From positions 1-64,000 of the forward strand of contig NZ_JABAIJ010000009.1 of the NCBI RefSeq assembly GCF_012641435.1: a DNA stretch of 64,000 nucleotides. The letters are read 5' to 3'. How positions within the stretch are numbered: the stretch's first letter is position 1; every line of letters begins with the position of its first letter. Source of the stretch: Rhizobium sp. P38BS-XIX (lineage in GTDB: Bacteria; Pseudomonadota; Alphaproteobacteria; Rhizobiales; Rhizobiaceae). Positions 27,721 through 40,100 of this stretch are shown piece after piece. The notes under the pieces were generated by a model. It worked only from the letters and a program-made list of their open reading frames with translations, was not told the origin of the DNA and made no database searches. A program made the translations under genes and the position numbers.

Positions 27721-29619
27721 TTACTGCTGGACGGGCTGCGGCTTCTGCAGCAGGGTCGTGACCGGTGAGACGACGGGATTAGGCCAGCTGCCGCCAAGGA
27801 AGAACGGCAGCATCGGCAGCTCGTCCGCGTCGGACGGCGATGTCGCCTCGATCGCTCCGGACAGTGCCAGACCGTTCGTCCGGAAGGGAACGACGCCGTT
27901 CAGCGTAATGGTTTCGTTGCGGCCGGCGATGGTCGCGTTTTGCACTTCGGCAGAGCCTTTGGCGAAGGTCGCATCGACATTGATGCTGTCGAAATCGAAT
28001 GCCGCGTCGCCGATATCGCTCATCCGGAAAAAGGCCTTCTCGGCAGCCTGCGAGCGGAAGGTCGAGATATCGAACTGGCGGAAAGAGCCTGCCGCAGATC
28101 TGAAATGCATCTGCCCGGCAACGTCGCTCAAGGTGGCCACCCAGATTGGCCTTGTGGTGCTGAGGGAGAGATCCAGGGAGCCGCTCGAAGTCAGCGGCAG
28201 CGGTCCAGGCAGTTTCAGGCGGGCAAACAGGCCGCCGAAATCGGCATTGCGGATCGAAATCTGCAATTTGCCGCCACCATCGAAGTCCCCCGGAGCGACC
28301 TCGAGATGCGCCGTCAGTGAGCCGCTCTCGAAGCCGCTGTCGCCGATATCGAACTTGGCCTTGCCGCCCGCCACAAGCAGGCTCGCGCCGATATTGTCGA
28401 ACTGGAACGGGCCGAGCGCTGCCTTGTTGGATGACAGCCGCAGATCGAGATCGAGGCGTTGCAGCGGATTTCCGTTCAGCAGGGCGTTGATCGCTGTTTC
28501 GGCGGCCAGACGCATGGAGAAGGCCGCCAGGAACGGATTGAGGTTCATCTGGTCAAAGGCGAGCGTGCCGGAAAACTTCGGCTTGCCAGCGGCCGTATAG
28601 GTCAGGTCCATGACGCCGGAAGCGGCGGAATCGTTGACCTTGAAACTGAGATTGTCGAAGCGCACGCCGTGCTCGATGGCGGCGACATCGGCATTGAGCG
28701 AGACGTTCTTGAGCGTATCGGCCGCTGGCAACCGTTGGCCGCTCCAGGCCAGGAAGGACGGCACGTTCGGAACGTTGAGCTGCAGATTGCCGGAAAGCGT
28801 CGATAGGTCGGATATGCTGGCATTGCCGGCATAGGCCCAGCTGATCAGCGACGAGGAGAAGCTCGCCTTCGCATCCACGCTCTTGCCGGCAAAGAACAGC
28901 AGCGGCTGCGTCGAATCGAAGTTCAGCTTGATGTCCTGATCGTTGAAGCGCGCAAGAATGACGGCGCTCATCGGCCGCGAAAGACGCGGCCAGGAAATAT
29001 CGGCATTGACGCCGTTCATCTTGTAGGTGTTGCCGCTGCGCTCATCCACCATCTCGACGCTGCCGTCTTCGATGGTCAGCATGCCGATATCGGCGTCCTG
29101 GTCTTTTCGGATCGTGATGCCTTGCCCCGATGTGGCTTCGGCCTGCTCGATGGCCTTGGAAAGGCGGCCCTCGTTGGTCCAGTCGAACAAGCCGTTCTCG
29201 TCGCGTCGGATGTAGAGGATCGGGCGCAGGAAATGGAACTCATGAAAGCGCGCATGGCCGCGGATTGCCGACCACAGCGAAAAATCCGCCGAGAGACTGT
29301 CGACATGGCCGAGCACCTTGCCGTTCTTGTGCGGCTCGCGAATGGTGACCTGATTGAGGGTGACCCGCGGCGTCGGCCAGAAGTCCAGCGTCGGATCGCC
29401 TTCTATCTGCGCGCGGTAGCCCGTCCATTCCGAAAGCGCCCTTTCGATGCCGGAGCGGACCAGGTTGCTCGAAATAAGGAAAGGCGCTGTCGCCCTGAAG
29501 ACAGCAAAGACGATGAGGACGGTGAGAAGAATAACACCGGTTGTTCGGGCGACGGCAGGCAGCCAGCGCGAGGCCGAACGCATGGTCATCAACCACTTCT
29601 TGTTTCTCGACGCTCTCAT
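27721..29619 (-). CDS. AsmA-family protein
   Basis: A 632-residue protein with one N-terminal membrane helix (about residues 25-50, TGVILLTVLIVFAVF) and a large periplasmic beta-rich body. The AsmA features are the early AQIEGDPTLDFWPTPRVTLNQVTI segment and repeated strand-turn blocks to a C-terminal AsmA_2-like part. Family members are bridge-like lipid-transfer proteins that affect outer-membrane lipid balance; the specific role here is inferred. Starts at 29619, 29589 or 29583 are all possible, and the ribosome sites are weak. Confidence 0.85.
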   Translation of the reverse strand: MRASRNKKWLMTMRSASRWLPAVARTTGVILLTVLIVFAVFRATAPFLISSNLVRSGIERALSEWTGYRAQIEGDPTLDFWPTPRVTLNQVTIREPHKNGKVLGHVDSLSADFSLWSAIRGHARFHEFHFLRPILYIRRDENGLFDWTNEGRLSKAIEQAEATSGQGITIRKDQDADIGMLTIEDGSVEMVDERSGNTYKMNGVNADISWPRLSRPMSAVILARFNDQDIKLNFDSTQPLLFFAGKSVDAKASFSSSLISWAYAGNASISDLSTLSGNLQLNVPNVPSFLAWSGQRLPAADTLKNVSLNADVAAIEHGVRFDNLSFKVNDSAASGVMDLTYTAAGKPKFSGTLAFDQMNLNPFLAAFSMRLAAETAINALLNGNPLQRLDLDLRLSSNKAALGPFQFDNIGASLLVAGGKAKFDIGDSGFESGSLTAHLEVAPGDFDGGGKLQISIRNADFGGLFARLKLPGPLPLTSSGSLDLSLSTTRPIWVATLSDVAGQMHFRSAAGSFRQFDISTFRSQAAEKAFFRMSDIGDAAFDFDSINVDATFAKGSAEVQNATIAGRNETITLNGVVPFRTNGLALSGAIEATSPSDADELPMLPFFLGGSWPNPVVSPVTTLLQKPQPVQQ

Positions 29620-29784
29620 ATCCCGTAGAAACTCTCAAACTGATAGGGACGATCTGCCTATGCTTGCCGGATATAGGAAATGTCTAGCGGATGCAAACAT
29701 TGCACGCTGGAAAGGCCCACGACTCCGTGATTTTATAATGCGCTGCAGCATTGCTATATAAGTCGACAAACGGGGAGGAAAAAT

Positions 29785-31737
<1,953 letters not shown>

Positions 31738-32086
31738 ACTGTCAGAATTGAGGGGCAAACCATTACCCTCGGTCGGTAACCTTGCGTTAGGAAAGATTGG
31801 TCAAAGGTAAAAGCCAACTTGAGACCGTTCGCATGAGCTAGAGCGGATAGGAGCCACCCCCGGTTCCCGAAACATGAAGTTCACCGACTCGAGCTTTGTT
31901 TAGACACAGCATGACTTCAAAGGCAGCAAGCTTAGCTGCCTTTTTTTCGTTAGATTTCACTCAAATACGCCGCCGCTCTGTACATTGCCCTGTCGAGCAA
32001 GTATGTGCACGCTTGAAGAAGAGGTTCGCGACGTGCGAACCACGATGATCGCCGCCTCTTGGCGCGCGAAGAATTCCGAAAGACAG
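31738..32086. ncRNA. Gap with intrinsic terminator; possible small RNA
   Basis: There is no protein gene in these 349 bases. A strong terminator (31921-31948) lies 184 bases after the acetoacetyl-CoA synthetase stop, much further than needed for that gene, and well before the helicase start. The stretch 31740-31920 could therefore be a long 3'-UTR or an independent small RNA on the plus strand. No promoter is convincing by eye. Confidence 0.3.
31921..31948 (+). terminator. Rho-independent terminator
   Basis: AGGCAGC / GCTGCCT form a 7-bp perfect stem with a seven-base loop, followed by a run of seven T's. Confidence 0.85.
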
Positions 32087-34012
32087 ATGATGACTGAATT
32101 CGAAGGCATCGCTCCTGCGATCGCCCAGGCTTTGGCAAAGCGTGGTTATGAAACGCTGACGCCGGTACAAAAGGCCATGCTCGATCCAGGCCTTGCCGGC
32201 AAGGACGCTCTTGTTTCCGCCCAGACGGGTTCGGGCAAGACTGTTGCCTTCGGCCTGGCGCTGGCACCCGGCCTGCTCGACGGCTCGGAGCGTTTCGGCC
32301 CGGCCGGAGCGCCGCTGGCATTGGCGATCGCCCCGACGCGCGAGCTGGCGCTGCAGGTTCAGCGCGAACTGGAATGGCTTTACGCAATGACGGGTGCGAC
32401 AATCGCATCATGCGTCGGCGGCATGGACATGCGCACCGAGCGGCGGGTGCTGGAACGCGGCGCCCATATTGTCGTCGGCACGCCTGGCCGCCTTTGCGAC
32501 CATATCCGCCGCAACTCGCTCGACATATCGCAACTGCGCGCCGTCGTCCTCGACGAAGCCGACGAAATGCTCGATCTCGGCTTCCGTGAAGATCTGGAAT
32601 TCATTCTGGAGGCCGCGCCGTCCGAGCGCCGTACCCTGATGTTTTCCGCGACCGTGCCGCGCTCGATTGCCAAGCTTGCCGAAAACTATCAGCGCGATGC
32701 GGTCCGCATTGCCACTGCTTCCGAAGCCAAGCAGCATGTCGACATCGATTACCGCGCGCTGACCGTGGTGCCGAGCGACAAGGAAAACGCCATCATCAAC
32801 GTGCTGCGCTATTATGAAGCGCGCAACGCCATCGTCTTCTGCTCGACCCGTGCCGCCGTAAATCACCTGACCGCACGTTTCAACAATCGCGGCTTCTCGG
32901 TCGTGGCTCTCTCGGGCGAACTCAGCCAGAACGAGCGCACGCACGCGCTGCAGGCCATGCGCGACGGCCGCGCCCGCGTCTGCATCGCAACGGATGTCGC
33001 CGCCCGCGGTATCGACCTGCCGGGCCTCGATCTGGTGGTTCATGCCGATCTGCCGACCAATCCGGAAACGCTGCTGCATCGCAGCGGCCGCACCGGTCGC
33101 GCCGGCAACAAGGGCGTCAGCGCCATGATCGTGCCGCTCAGCGCGCGGCGTCGCACCGAGCGCCTGCTGGAAGCTGCCCGCATCAGTGCCACATGGGCCA
33201 AGCCGCCCTCCGCCGACGAAGTGAGCCAGCGGGACGACGAACGTCTTCTGGCCGATCCGGTCTTCGCAGGCCCGCTTGCCGAGGACGAACAGGCGATCGT
33301 CAAGCAGCTGCTGGAGCGCCACGGCGCCGAGCAGGTTGCGGCCGCATTCCTGCGGCAATATCGTGCCGGCCATTCCGCGCCGGAGGAATTGCAGGACGTG
33401 CCGGCCGAAGGCGAGCGTAGAAAGCCCCGGCGGGACGATTTCCCCGTCACGCCTCGCGATGAAGGTTCGTCTGCGGGACGCAATGACTTTACCGACGGCG
33501 TCTGGGTATCGCTATCCGTCGGCCGCAAGCAAAATGCCGAGCCACGCTGGCTGATCCCCATGCTTTGCCGCAACGGCAATCTCACCAAGCGCGACATCGG
33601 CGCCATCAAGATGCAGCCCGAGGAAACCTTCGTCGAGCTGGCGCCTGATGGTGCCGAGCGGTTCCTTGCGGCCATCGGTCCGGACAAGACGCTTGAGCGC
33701 GGCATCCGCGTGAAGCCTCTTGCCGGCATGCCGGATTTCCAGGCCAAGCGGGACGGCGGCTTTGCCAAGAAGAAGCCTTTCAACGACAAGGGACCACGTT
33801 CGAACGACGGCCCGAAGCCGAAGTGGAAGTCCGACCGCAAGCCGGATCGGGCCCATGCCGGCGATGGCAGCGTTTCCGAGCGATCTGATAAGAAACCCTG
33901 GACAAAAAAGCCCGGCAAGCCCGGCTTCGGTAAGAGCGATGGCGGCCCCTCGCAGGGCGGCAAGCCGAATTCCAGAGCTGCGCGCAAGGCTGCGAAGTCG
34001 CGGGGCGAGTAA
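32087..34012 (+). CDS. DEAD-box RNA helicase, DbpA-like
   Basis: A protein of about 641 residues with a complete helicase core: Q motif (FEGIAPAIAQALAKRGYETLTPVQ), Walker A AQTGSGKT near residue 45, PTRELA, GTPGR, DEAD at 156-159, SAT, and HRSGRTGRAG. Residues ~470-545 (GVWVSLSVGRKQ and on, with LTKRDIGAIKM) form a DbpA-type RNA-binding domain. The tail is rich in Lys, Gly and Pro. The family remodels rRNA during ribosome assembly or in the cold. Starts at 32087/32090 fit the family; the frame extends to 31985. Confidence 0.9.
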   Translation: MMTEFEGIAPAIAQALAKRGYETLTPVQKAMLDPGLAGKDALVSAQTGSGKTVAFGLALAPGLLDGSERFGPAGAPLALAIAPTRELALQVQRELEWLYAMTGATIASCVGGMDMRTERRVLERGAHIVVGTPGRLCDHIRRNSLDISQLRAVVLDEADEMLDLGFREDLEFILEAAPSERRTLMFSATVPRSIAKLAENYQRDAVRIATASEAKQHVDIDYRALTVVPSDKENAIINVLRYYEARNAIVFCSTRAAVNHLTARFNNRGFSVVALSGELSQNERTHALQAMRDGRARVCIATDVAARGIDLPGLDLVVHADLPTNPETLLHRSGRTGRAGNKGVSAMIVPLSARRRTERLLEAARISATWAKPPSADEVSQRDDERLLADPVFAGPLAEDEQAIVKQLLERHGAEQVAAAFLRQYRAGHSAPEELQDVPAEGERRKPRRDDFPVTPRDEGSSAGRNDFTDGVWVSLSVGRKQNAEPRWLIPMLCRNGNLTKRDIGAIKMQPEETFVELAPDGAERFLAAIGPDKTLERGIRVKPLAGMPDFQAKRDGGFAKKKPFNDKGPRSNDGPKPKWKSDRKPDRAHAGDGSVSERSDKKPWTKKPGKPGFGKSDGGPSQGGKPNSRAARKAAKSRGE

Positions 34013-34090
34013 AGAGCTCGCCGCGCTTCAAACAGGTGCGGCGAACATCCTTCCTCCCTGCAAATTACCGGCCATGGGCCGCACCTCAGC

Positions 34091-34117
34091 GCCTGCCCGT
34101 TTGTGGCGGGGGCTTTT
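34091..34117 (+). terminator. Weak terminator after the helicase gene
   Basis: GCC-tg-CCCG pairs with CGGG-GGC and is followed by TTTT. The stem has a two-base bulge. A separate long-range 9-bp inverted repeat, AGGTGCGGC (34034-34042) / GCCGCACCT (34078-34086), lies just before it. Confidence 0.4.
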
Positions 34118-34132
34118 GCAGGAGAGGGAGAA

Positions 34133-34621
34133 ATGGGCGTCAAAAACTATTTGATCGAAGGTGTTTCCGGCACCGGCAAGACATCGGTTTGCCGCGAACT
34201 GCGCCGGCGCGGCTACCATGCGATCAATGGCGATACCGATCTGGCTTATCAGGGTGACCCCGTGACGGGCCAGCCGCTCGATGGCGCTTGCCACGAGCAT
34301 CACATCTGGCGCGTCGAGACGGTGAGAATGCTCGCGGCGGATCATGCCCATGCCGCATCATTCTTCTGCGGCGGCTCCCGAAATTTTACCAGCTTCATCG
34401 ATGTGTTCGATCGGGTTTTCATTCTCGACGTCGATCTGGACACGCTGGAGCGGCGGCTTGCGGGACGGCCGGAAGATGAATGGGGCGGTAGACCTGCCGA
34501 GCGGCAATTCATTCGGCGATTGCATGAAACAAAGGAAGATATTCCAAGCCAGGGCATCGTCATCGATGCTACCGCGCCGCTCGAACATGTCGTGGACGCG
34601 ATTTTGAAAAACTGCGCCTAG
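34133..34621 (+). CDS. Small P-loop nucleotide kinase-like protein
   Basis: A 162-residue single-domain P-loop protein. Walker A GVSGTGKTS is at about residues 9-17, followed by the substrate-site-like GDTDLAYQ and a late LID-like RRLAGRPEDEWGGRPAERQ. GGAGAGGG precedes the ATG at 34133. It resembles small AAA/shikimate-kinase-type ATPases often labelled nucleoside kinase. The true phosphoryl acceptor is unknown. Confidence 0.75.
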   Translation: MGVKNYLIEGVSGTGKTSVCRELRRRGYHAINGDTDLAYQGDPVTGQPLDGACHEHHIWRVETVRMLAADHAHAASFFCGGSRNFTSFIDVFDRVFILDVDLDTLERRLAGRPEDEWGGRPAERQFIRRLHETKEDIPSQGIVIDATAPLEHVVDAILKNCA

Positions 34622-34639
34622 ATCGCAGACGCTGCCGCT

Positions 34640-35536
34640 TTATCTCCTGGAAGTCAGCCAGACACCCACCAGCGTTACTCCAAGCCCCAAGAACATCGCG
34701 GTCGTCAGCGGTTCGGAAAAAAGAGCCCAAGCCCAGAGCATGGTCACTGGTGGGCTGAGATAGATAGCCGCGCTGACTTGCGCCACCGGGAACAGCCGAA
34801 GGCTGGTGTAATAGACCGAATAGGCGGTAAAGGTCGCGATCAGGATCAGCCATATCATGCCAATCGCAAAGCCTGTTGTCAGTGGCGGCGCAAGATTGCC
34901 CTGCATCATCGCGCAGACACCGAAGAGAAGTGCGCCCGTCAGCGTATGGATGCAAAGGCTTTGGTGAACGGGCAGATGTGCGGTGCGCCTTCGCTTGTGC
35001 AGGACCGAGGCGAAGGCAAAGATCAGCATTGATCCGACTGTGACCCCATAGGCCCAGATCGGAGCCGAGCCGAAGCTGAGGCTATCGACCGATACGATCA
35101 GCACGCCTGCGACTGCGATCGCCGTTCCCAGCCATTGGCGGCGGCTCAATCGTTCGCCAAGGACCGGTTGTGAAAGTGCGGCGATCGCCAGTGGCAGAAG
35201 ATCGGAAATCAGCGCCACCAGCCCCGTCGGCACCCGCTGCTCGATCGCGAGCGCGAAGCCGCCGAGATAAAGGAAGACCGACATCACGCCGAACAGCATA
35301 TGCTCGCCGATCGCGCGCAGCCGCAGCCTTGGCCCGATCGTCAGGGCGAAAGGCAGCAAGATCAAGCCCGATAGAAGCGTGCGCCAGAACAACACCAGCA
35401 TGACGCTGGCCTCCTGGCTTGCATATCGAATGCCGATGAAGCCCGAACTCCAGCTGAAGATCAGCAGTGTCGCCATCAAGGGCCATAGGAAACGGCGTTC
35501 ATTCGGCGCGGGTTGGGATAAGCTGTGGTCGGTCAT
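34640..35536 (-). CDS. EamA-family (DMT) transporter
   Basis: A 298-residue inner-membrane protein with ten predicted helices arranged as two EamA repeats. The first repeat begins WPLMATLLIFSWSSGFIGIRYA, a typical DMT lead, and the second half contains YSVYYTSLRLFPVAQVSAAIYLSPPVTMLWAW. Members export amino acids or other small metabolites. It is divergent from a LysR regulator, the classic exporter-regulator pair. The start at 35536 avoids an N-terminal extension into the promoter region. Confidence 0.88.
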   Translation of the reverse strand: MTDHSLSQPAPNERRFLWPLMATLLIFSWSSGFIGIRYASQEASVMLVLFWRTLLSGLILLPFALTIGPRLRLRAIGEHMLFGVMSVFLYLGGFALAIEQRVPTGLVALISDLLPLAIAALSQPVLGERLSRRQWLGTAIAVAGVLIVSVDSLSFGSAPIWAYGVTVGSMLIFAFASVLHKRRRTAHLPVHQSLCIHTLTGALLFGVCAMMQGNLAPPLTTGFAIGMIWLILIATFTAYSVYYTSLRLFPVAQVSAAIYLSPPVTMLWAWALFSEPLTTAMFLGLGVTLVGVWLTSRR

Positions 35537-35710
35537 CAGGCATCTCGATGCGGTGTCGTCTGCTTTAGCCATAGGCGAGCATCAGCGTCATGGCACATGA
35601 CAAATATCGATGGCCGCATGACATTTCAGTCTTCATGCTCATGTTTATTTGCCAAAAACTGCCTCGATGTGCATTCTCCCCTTCAGACCATTATCGCAAC
35701 CGGGTTTGCC

Positions 35711-36601
35711 ATGAACGAATTGACGAGCCGACGTTTGGAAATCGATGCCCTGCGCGCCTTGTTGGCGATCCGCCATCACGGCGGCATCACCCGCGCTGCG
35801 GAAGCGCTGGGCCTCTCGCAATCGGCCGTCAGCCACAAGATCAAGCGGCTTGAGACGAACCTCGATTGCGATCTCTTGAACCGCCGGCCGGGAGGATCGA
35901 TGTTCACCGCGGCAGGGGAGGATTTGCTGGAGTATGCCGGGCGCATTCTCGGTCTGCACGACGAGGCGTTGCTGAGCCTGTCGAAAACATCGCTCGCCGG
36001 CCGCGTCGCCCTTGGGCTGACCGAAGATACGACCTGTTCCGATCTTGCGCGTATCCTGGGACGTTTCCGTCGTCTGCACCCGCATGTCTCCGTTCGCACC
36101 AAGGTCCGCATGAGCCTCATCCTGCGCGGCATGCTGGATCGGGGGGAGCTCGACGCGGCTATTATCCAGGTTTTCACCCATGACGTCCGCCCGACGGACG
36201 TTGTTCTTTTTCGGGAGCAGCTTCATTGGGTCAAACATCCCGACCTGAGCATGGCTCCGGACGCTCCGATACCCTTTCTGTCATTTGACGAGGAATGCTT
36301 CTATCGCCGCTGGGCGCTCGACATCGGACAGGATGGCGGCGTCGTTCTGGAAACCGTGTTCGAGTGCACGAGCTCGGCCGGGATTATCGCCGCCGTCAGT
36401 GCGGGTCTCGGTGTCGCGCTGCTGAACGGCCGACACCTGCAGCCGGACATGGAGATCATCAGTCAAGGTCTCCCTGTCCCACCTGACTTGGCCTACGTGG
36501 TGCGCCGCGGCCGCAAGGCCAGGAATCCCGCGCTCGATACGCTTGTCGCCGAGATCGAGAGCGAAATCAGCCGCTATGGCGGGTTGGCTTTGGTGAGTTG
36601 A
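35711..36601 (+). CDS. LysR-family regulator divergent from the exporter
   Basis: A 296-residue LysR regulator. The HTH is at about residues 5-62 (LEIDALRALLAIRHHGGITRAAEALGLSQSAVSHKIKRLE). The effector domain has the usual two lobes with the late GIIAAVSAGLGVALLNG segment. The ATG at 35711 starts the conserved domain. It probably controls the divergent EamA transporter through the 174-bp intergenic region. Confidence 0.88.
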   Translation: MNELTSRRLEIDALRALLAIRHHGGITRAAEALGLSQSAVSHKIKRLETNLDCDLLNRRPGGSMFTAAGEDLLEYAGRILGLHDEALLSLSKTSLAGRVALGLTEDTTCSDLARILGRFRRLHPHVSVRTKVRMSLILRGMLDRGELDAAIIQVFTHDVRPTDVVLFREQLHWVKHPDLSMAPDAPIPFLSFDEECFYRRWALDIGQDGGVVLETVFECTSSAGIIAAVSAGLGVALLNGRHLQPDMEIISQGLPVPPDLAYVVRRGRKARNPALDTLVAEIESEISRYGGLALVS

Positions 36602-36710
36602 CGGGCGCCATTCCACGCTTATCGGATTGCTTGAGCCCGGCGGATTTGCACGCTCTGAATGACTAGGGCAGAATGCGCAATTGGGACAGGCAAGAGAGGG
36701 GGCTCGCTGC

Positions 36711-37112
36711 ATGCTGATCGGCTCATGTCACTGCGGAAAAACCGGCTGGACGCTTGAGGGCTATCCGGGCTCGATCACGGCTTGCAATTGCACGCTCTGT
36801 CGACGCTATGGTGCGCTGTGGGCCTACGATTTCGAGGGAGAGCGTGTTGCCGTCACGGGAGAACCGTCTTCCTACACCCGCGCCGGCAGGGACGTTTCCC
36901 CTCTGGAAATCCTGTTCTGCCCATCCTGTGCCGGCGTCTTGAGCTGGCGCGGCCTGCGGCTCGAGAAAGACGGCCGTCGACGCATGGCCGTCAATATGCG
37001 GCTGGCGCAGCCGGATCTGGTCGCCGACCTGCCGATCGATCATTTTGACGGACTGGACAGCTTTGAAGATCTGCCATCGAAGGGTCGATGCGTGCGCGAT
37101 CTCTGGTTCTGA
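36711..37112 (+). CDS. GFA-fold zinc protein
   Basis: A 133-residue protein of the glutathione-dependent formaldehyde-activating (GFA/CENP-V) family. The zinc ligands are visible: SCHCGKTGW at the N-terminus, CNCTLCRRYG near residue 26 and CPSCAGVLSWRG near residue 75. An AGAGGGGG ribosome site precedes the ATG at 36711. The true activity of most members is unknown. Confidence 0.85.
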   Translation: MLIGSCHCGKTGWTLEGYPGSITACNCTLCRRYGALWAYDFEGERVAVTGEPSSYTRAGRDVSPLEILFCPSCAGVLSWRGLRLEKDGRRRMAVNMRLAQPDLVADLPIDHFDGLDSFEDLPSKGRCVRDLWF

Positions 37113-37129
37113 GGCGCAGGCCTCTCAGT

Positions 37130-40100
37130 TCAGTTTGCCAGCACCCTCGGCGACGGGAAAGTGATTTCGACCAGCGTTCCCTCGTTGGGCGAGGAATTGA
37201 TCGAGAAGGTTGCCCGGTTGGCGTCGACCATCGCTTTGGTGAGCGGCAGACCGAGGCCGGTGCCGTCGCCGCGCTTGCGGCTATTGGCTGCCACCTGCCG
37301 GAAAGGCTTCATCGCCTGCTCGAGTTCCGAGCGCGTCATGCCGACGCCCGTATCCCGGATACGCATCACGACGCTGCCATTGCCCTCGTAGGAGGTCGAC
37401 ACGACGATCTGGCCGCCCGACGGGGTGAAGCGGATGGCGTTGGAGAGGATATTCAACGCGATCTGCTTGATCGAGCGCAGATCGGCCACGACGTTGGGCA
37501 CCGCTTGCGAGAGCGCCGTGCGGATAATGACGCGCTGGCTATTGGCCTGCGGCTGCACCAGTGACACGGCTTCGGTGATCGCTTCGTTCAGACCGACGGA
37601 GGCGAAGTCGAGATCCATCTCGCCGGCCTCGATCTTCGAGATGTCGAGGAGATCGTTGACGATGTCGAGCACATGGCGGCCGGAGCGGCCGATGTCGGTC
37701 GCATATTCGACATAGCGCGAATGGCCGATCGGCCCGAAGCGCTCGCCGGCCATCATGTCGGAAAAGCCGATGATGGCGTTAAGCGGCGTGCGGATTTCAT
37801 GGCTCACGCGGGCCAGAAAGTCCGTCTTGTGGGCATTGGCCGTTTCCGCCGCGCGCTTGGCATTACGCAGTTCTTCCTCGGTGCGCTTCCATTGCGTGAT
37901 GTCACGGATGACGGCGCAATAACCGTTGGAGGAATTCAGCCGACCCATGGTCATGAACAGCGGGACGAAGCCGCCGGACGCCTCGCGGCCGATCACCTCG
38001 CGGCCGTCGTTGAGCACGCTGGCAACACCATGGCCCGACAGGCCGCCGAGATAGTCGAGGACTGCCTTCTGGCTCTCATGCGCAAATAGCGTGACGAAAG
38101 GTTTGCCGCGAATTTCCTGGTCGTCATAATTGAACAGCGCGCTTGCCGAGCGGTTCATGGAACGGATTTCGCCATCCTGTCCGACGATGATGACGCCGTC
38201 GGTCGCCGTTTCCAGCGTCGAACGAAGCTCCTCGATCTCCACCTGCAGCTTGGCGACTTTTTCGAGAATGCGCTCCGGGCGCGCTTCCTCCGAGACGGGC
38301 TCCGGTGAAGGCTGAGCGGCAGCCTTTTCCGCGGGCATCAATGCCAGCATCAAGGCGGTCCCGTCTTCCCAGCGGATCGACTGCAGTCGCGCGGTGACCG
38401 GCACAAGTGCATCGTCGGCGCGCACCACCATCATCGTGCCGGGCTGCTCGGTCTTGTCTTCCAGGTCGTTCCGCTGCAGCAGCGCGTCCAGGCCGCCAAC
38501 CTGTTCGAGATCCGCAAGGCTCTCGTAACCGGTGAGCCGCAGGAATTCTACATTGCCATGGATCAGCCGGTCGCCAGCATGAATGAGTATGGCGAGCGGC
38601 AGCTGATCGACGATATCGGACGACAGTCCGGTGCGCATTTTCACACGCGGCGGAATGGCGGCGCTCAGAGCGTCGAGCGGATCGAAATCTTCTTCCGGCT
38701 CTGCGGAGGCGATCGGCGATTCCATAAGGTCGTTGTCATCCGCTTTCGCGCGGTCATCGACCTCTATGGCTTCTTCGGCCTGCGATGTCTCGTCCTGCCG
38801 GTTATCGTGACGATCGTGTTCCGTCGCCGCGTCATGGGCATCGGAAAGGATTTCGTCCGCCGCATTTGCCTGTGGGGCGACATCTGCATTATCTGTGGGC
38901 GCTTCGACCGAAGGCTGCTCGGCGGGCAGTTCGCTGCGCTTGCCAAAGGGTTCGAGCTGCCGGGCGATCTCGCGGAAGGCAGCCTGTTCGCTGAGCGAAA
39001 GGCCGGCCTGCGTCAGCGTCCGGTGTTCATGCAGCCGAATGACCTTGTCCGTTTCCCGGCGGTTCGGCGTCTCGACGATGCGCAGCACCGGCGGCTCGGC
39101 AGACGTGGAATCCGGCTCGACCGGGGCTTCTTCGTGGCTTTCGGCCGCGGATGCATGTTCCTCTTCGATATCCGTCTCTGCGGCGTCGACAGCTTCCGCA
39201 TCCACCGATGGGGCGGAGGGCTCGGTCGGGGCATCGGGGCTGGCCTGCGTGTCCAGCGACATGCCGCGCCGTGCCGGATCTTCGATGGCATCGGCGAGGC
39301 GCACGACGCCGAAGCCTCTGAAGCCGTCGAATTCGCGGCTGCGGGTATAGGTCGGCAGTGCTGCCAGATCCACTGGCACCATCAGCGCCGTGCCCTCGAC
39401 TGGCCAATAGATTGTGCGGCCGGACCAGGTGTCGCGTCGCGCCAGCAATTCCGCGATCTTGCCGTCGGGATCGAGATTGAAACGCCGGGCGACATCGGAG
39501 AAGGCATCGCCGGCGATCTGCGCTGCCTGGGGGCCGACAGCCTCGGCAAACTCACGCGAGACTTCGCTGAAGTGGCCGGCAGCATCGATCTTCCAGACGA
39601 ATCGGGTCGCGCGACCGTTTCGCTGGAAAACAAATCCGTCCGAAGGATGGTCCGAGATATCAGCCGTTTCAGGCTCCGTCTGTTCCGGCGGCGTCTCGGC
39701 GTGAACATCGGCCACAGGCGCCTCGTCTTCCGTCACGACATCGGATGCCTGATCGTCGGAAGGCGCTTCCGTATGGGTTTCTTCGACAATATCTGCTGGC
39801 GCCGGTTCCGGGGCAGGCTCGCCTCCATCGGCTGCGGTCAAGGCTGCCTCGGGTTGTTCGTCTGCCTGATACTCGGGCGTCTCGTCCAGTTCCTCGATAT
39901 GCGCAACTGTATCGATGACATCACCGGACAGCGCTGAAGGAGCGGTCTTCGGCGTGTCATCAGCCGCCGCGGCCTCGAGCTCTTCGCGGGTCTCTTCTGT
40001 CTGCGGTTCCGCCGAAACCTGCGGCGCTTCGGCCGGCAGAGTTTCCGTCGGATCGAGATGGCCAAGCACGGTTTCAACAACGAAGAGCAGATGCAGCGCC

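Noticed and set aside
38558..39937. A 459-codon frame opposite the histidine kinase gene
   Set aside because: Produced by the biased linker sequence read in reverse; Arg/Gly-rich and not protein-like.
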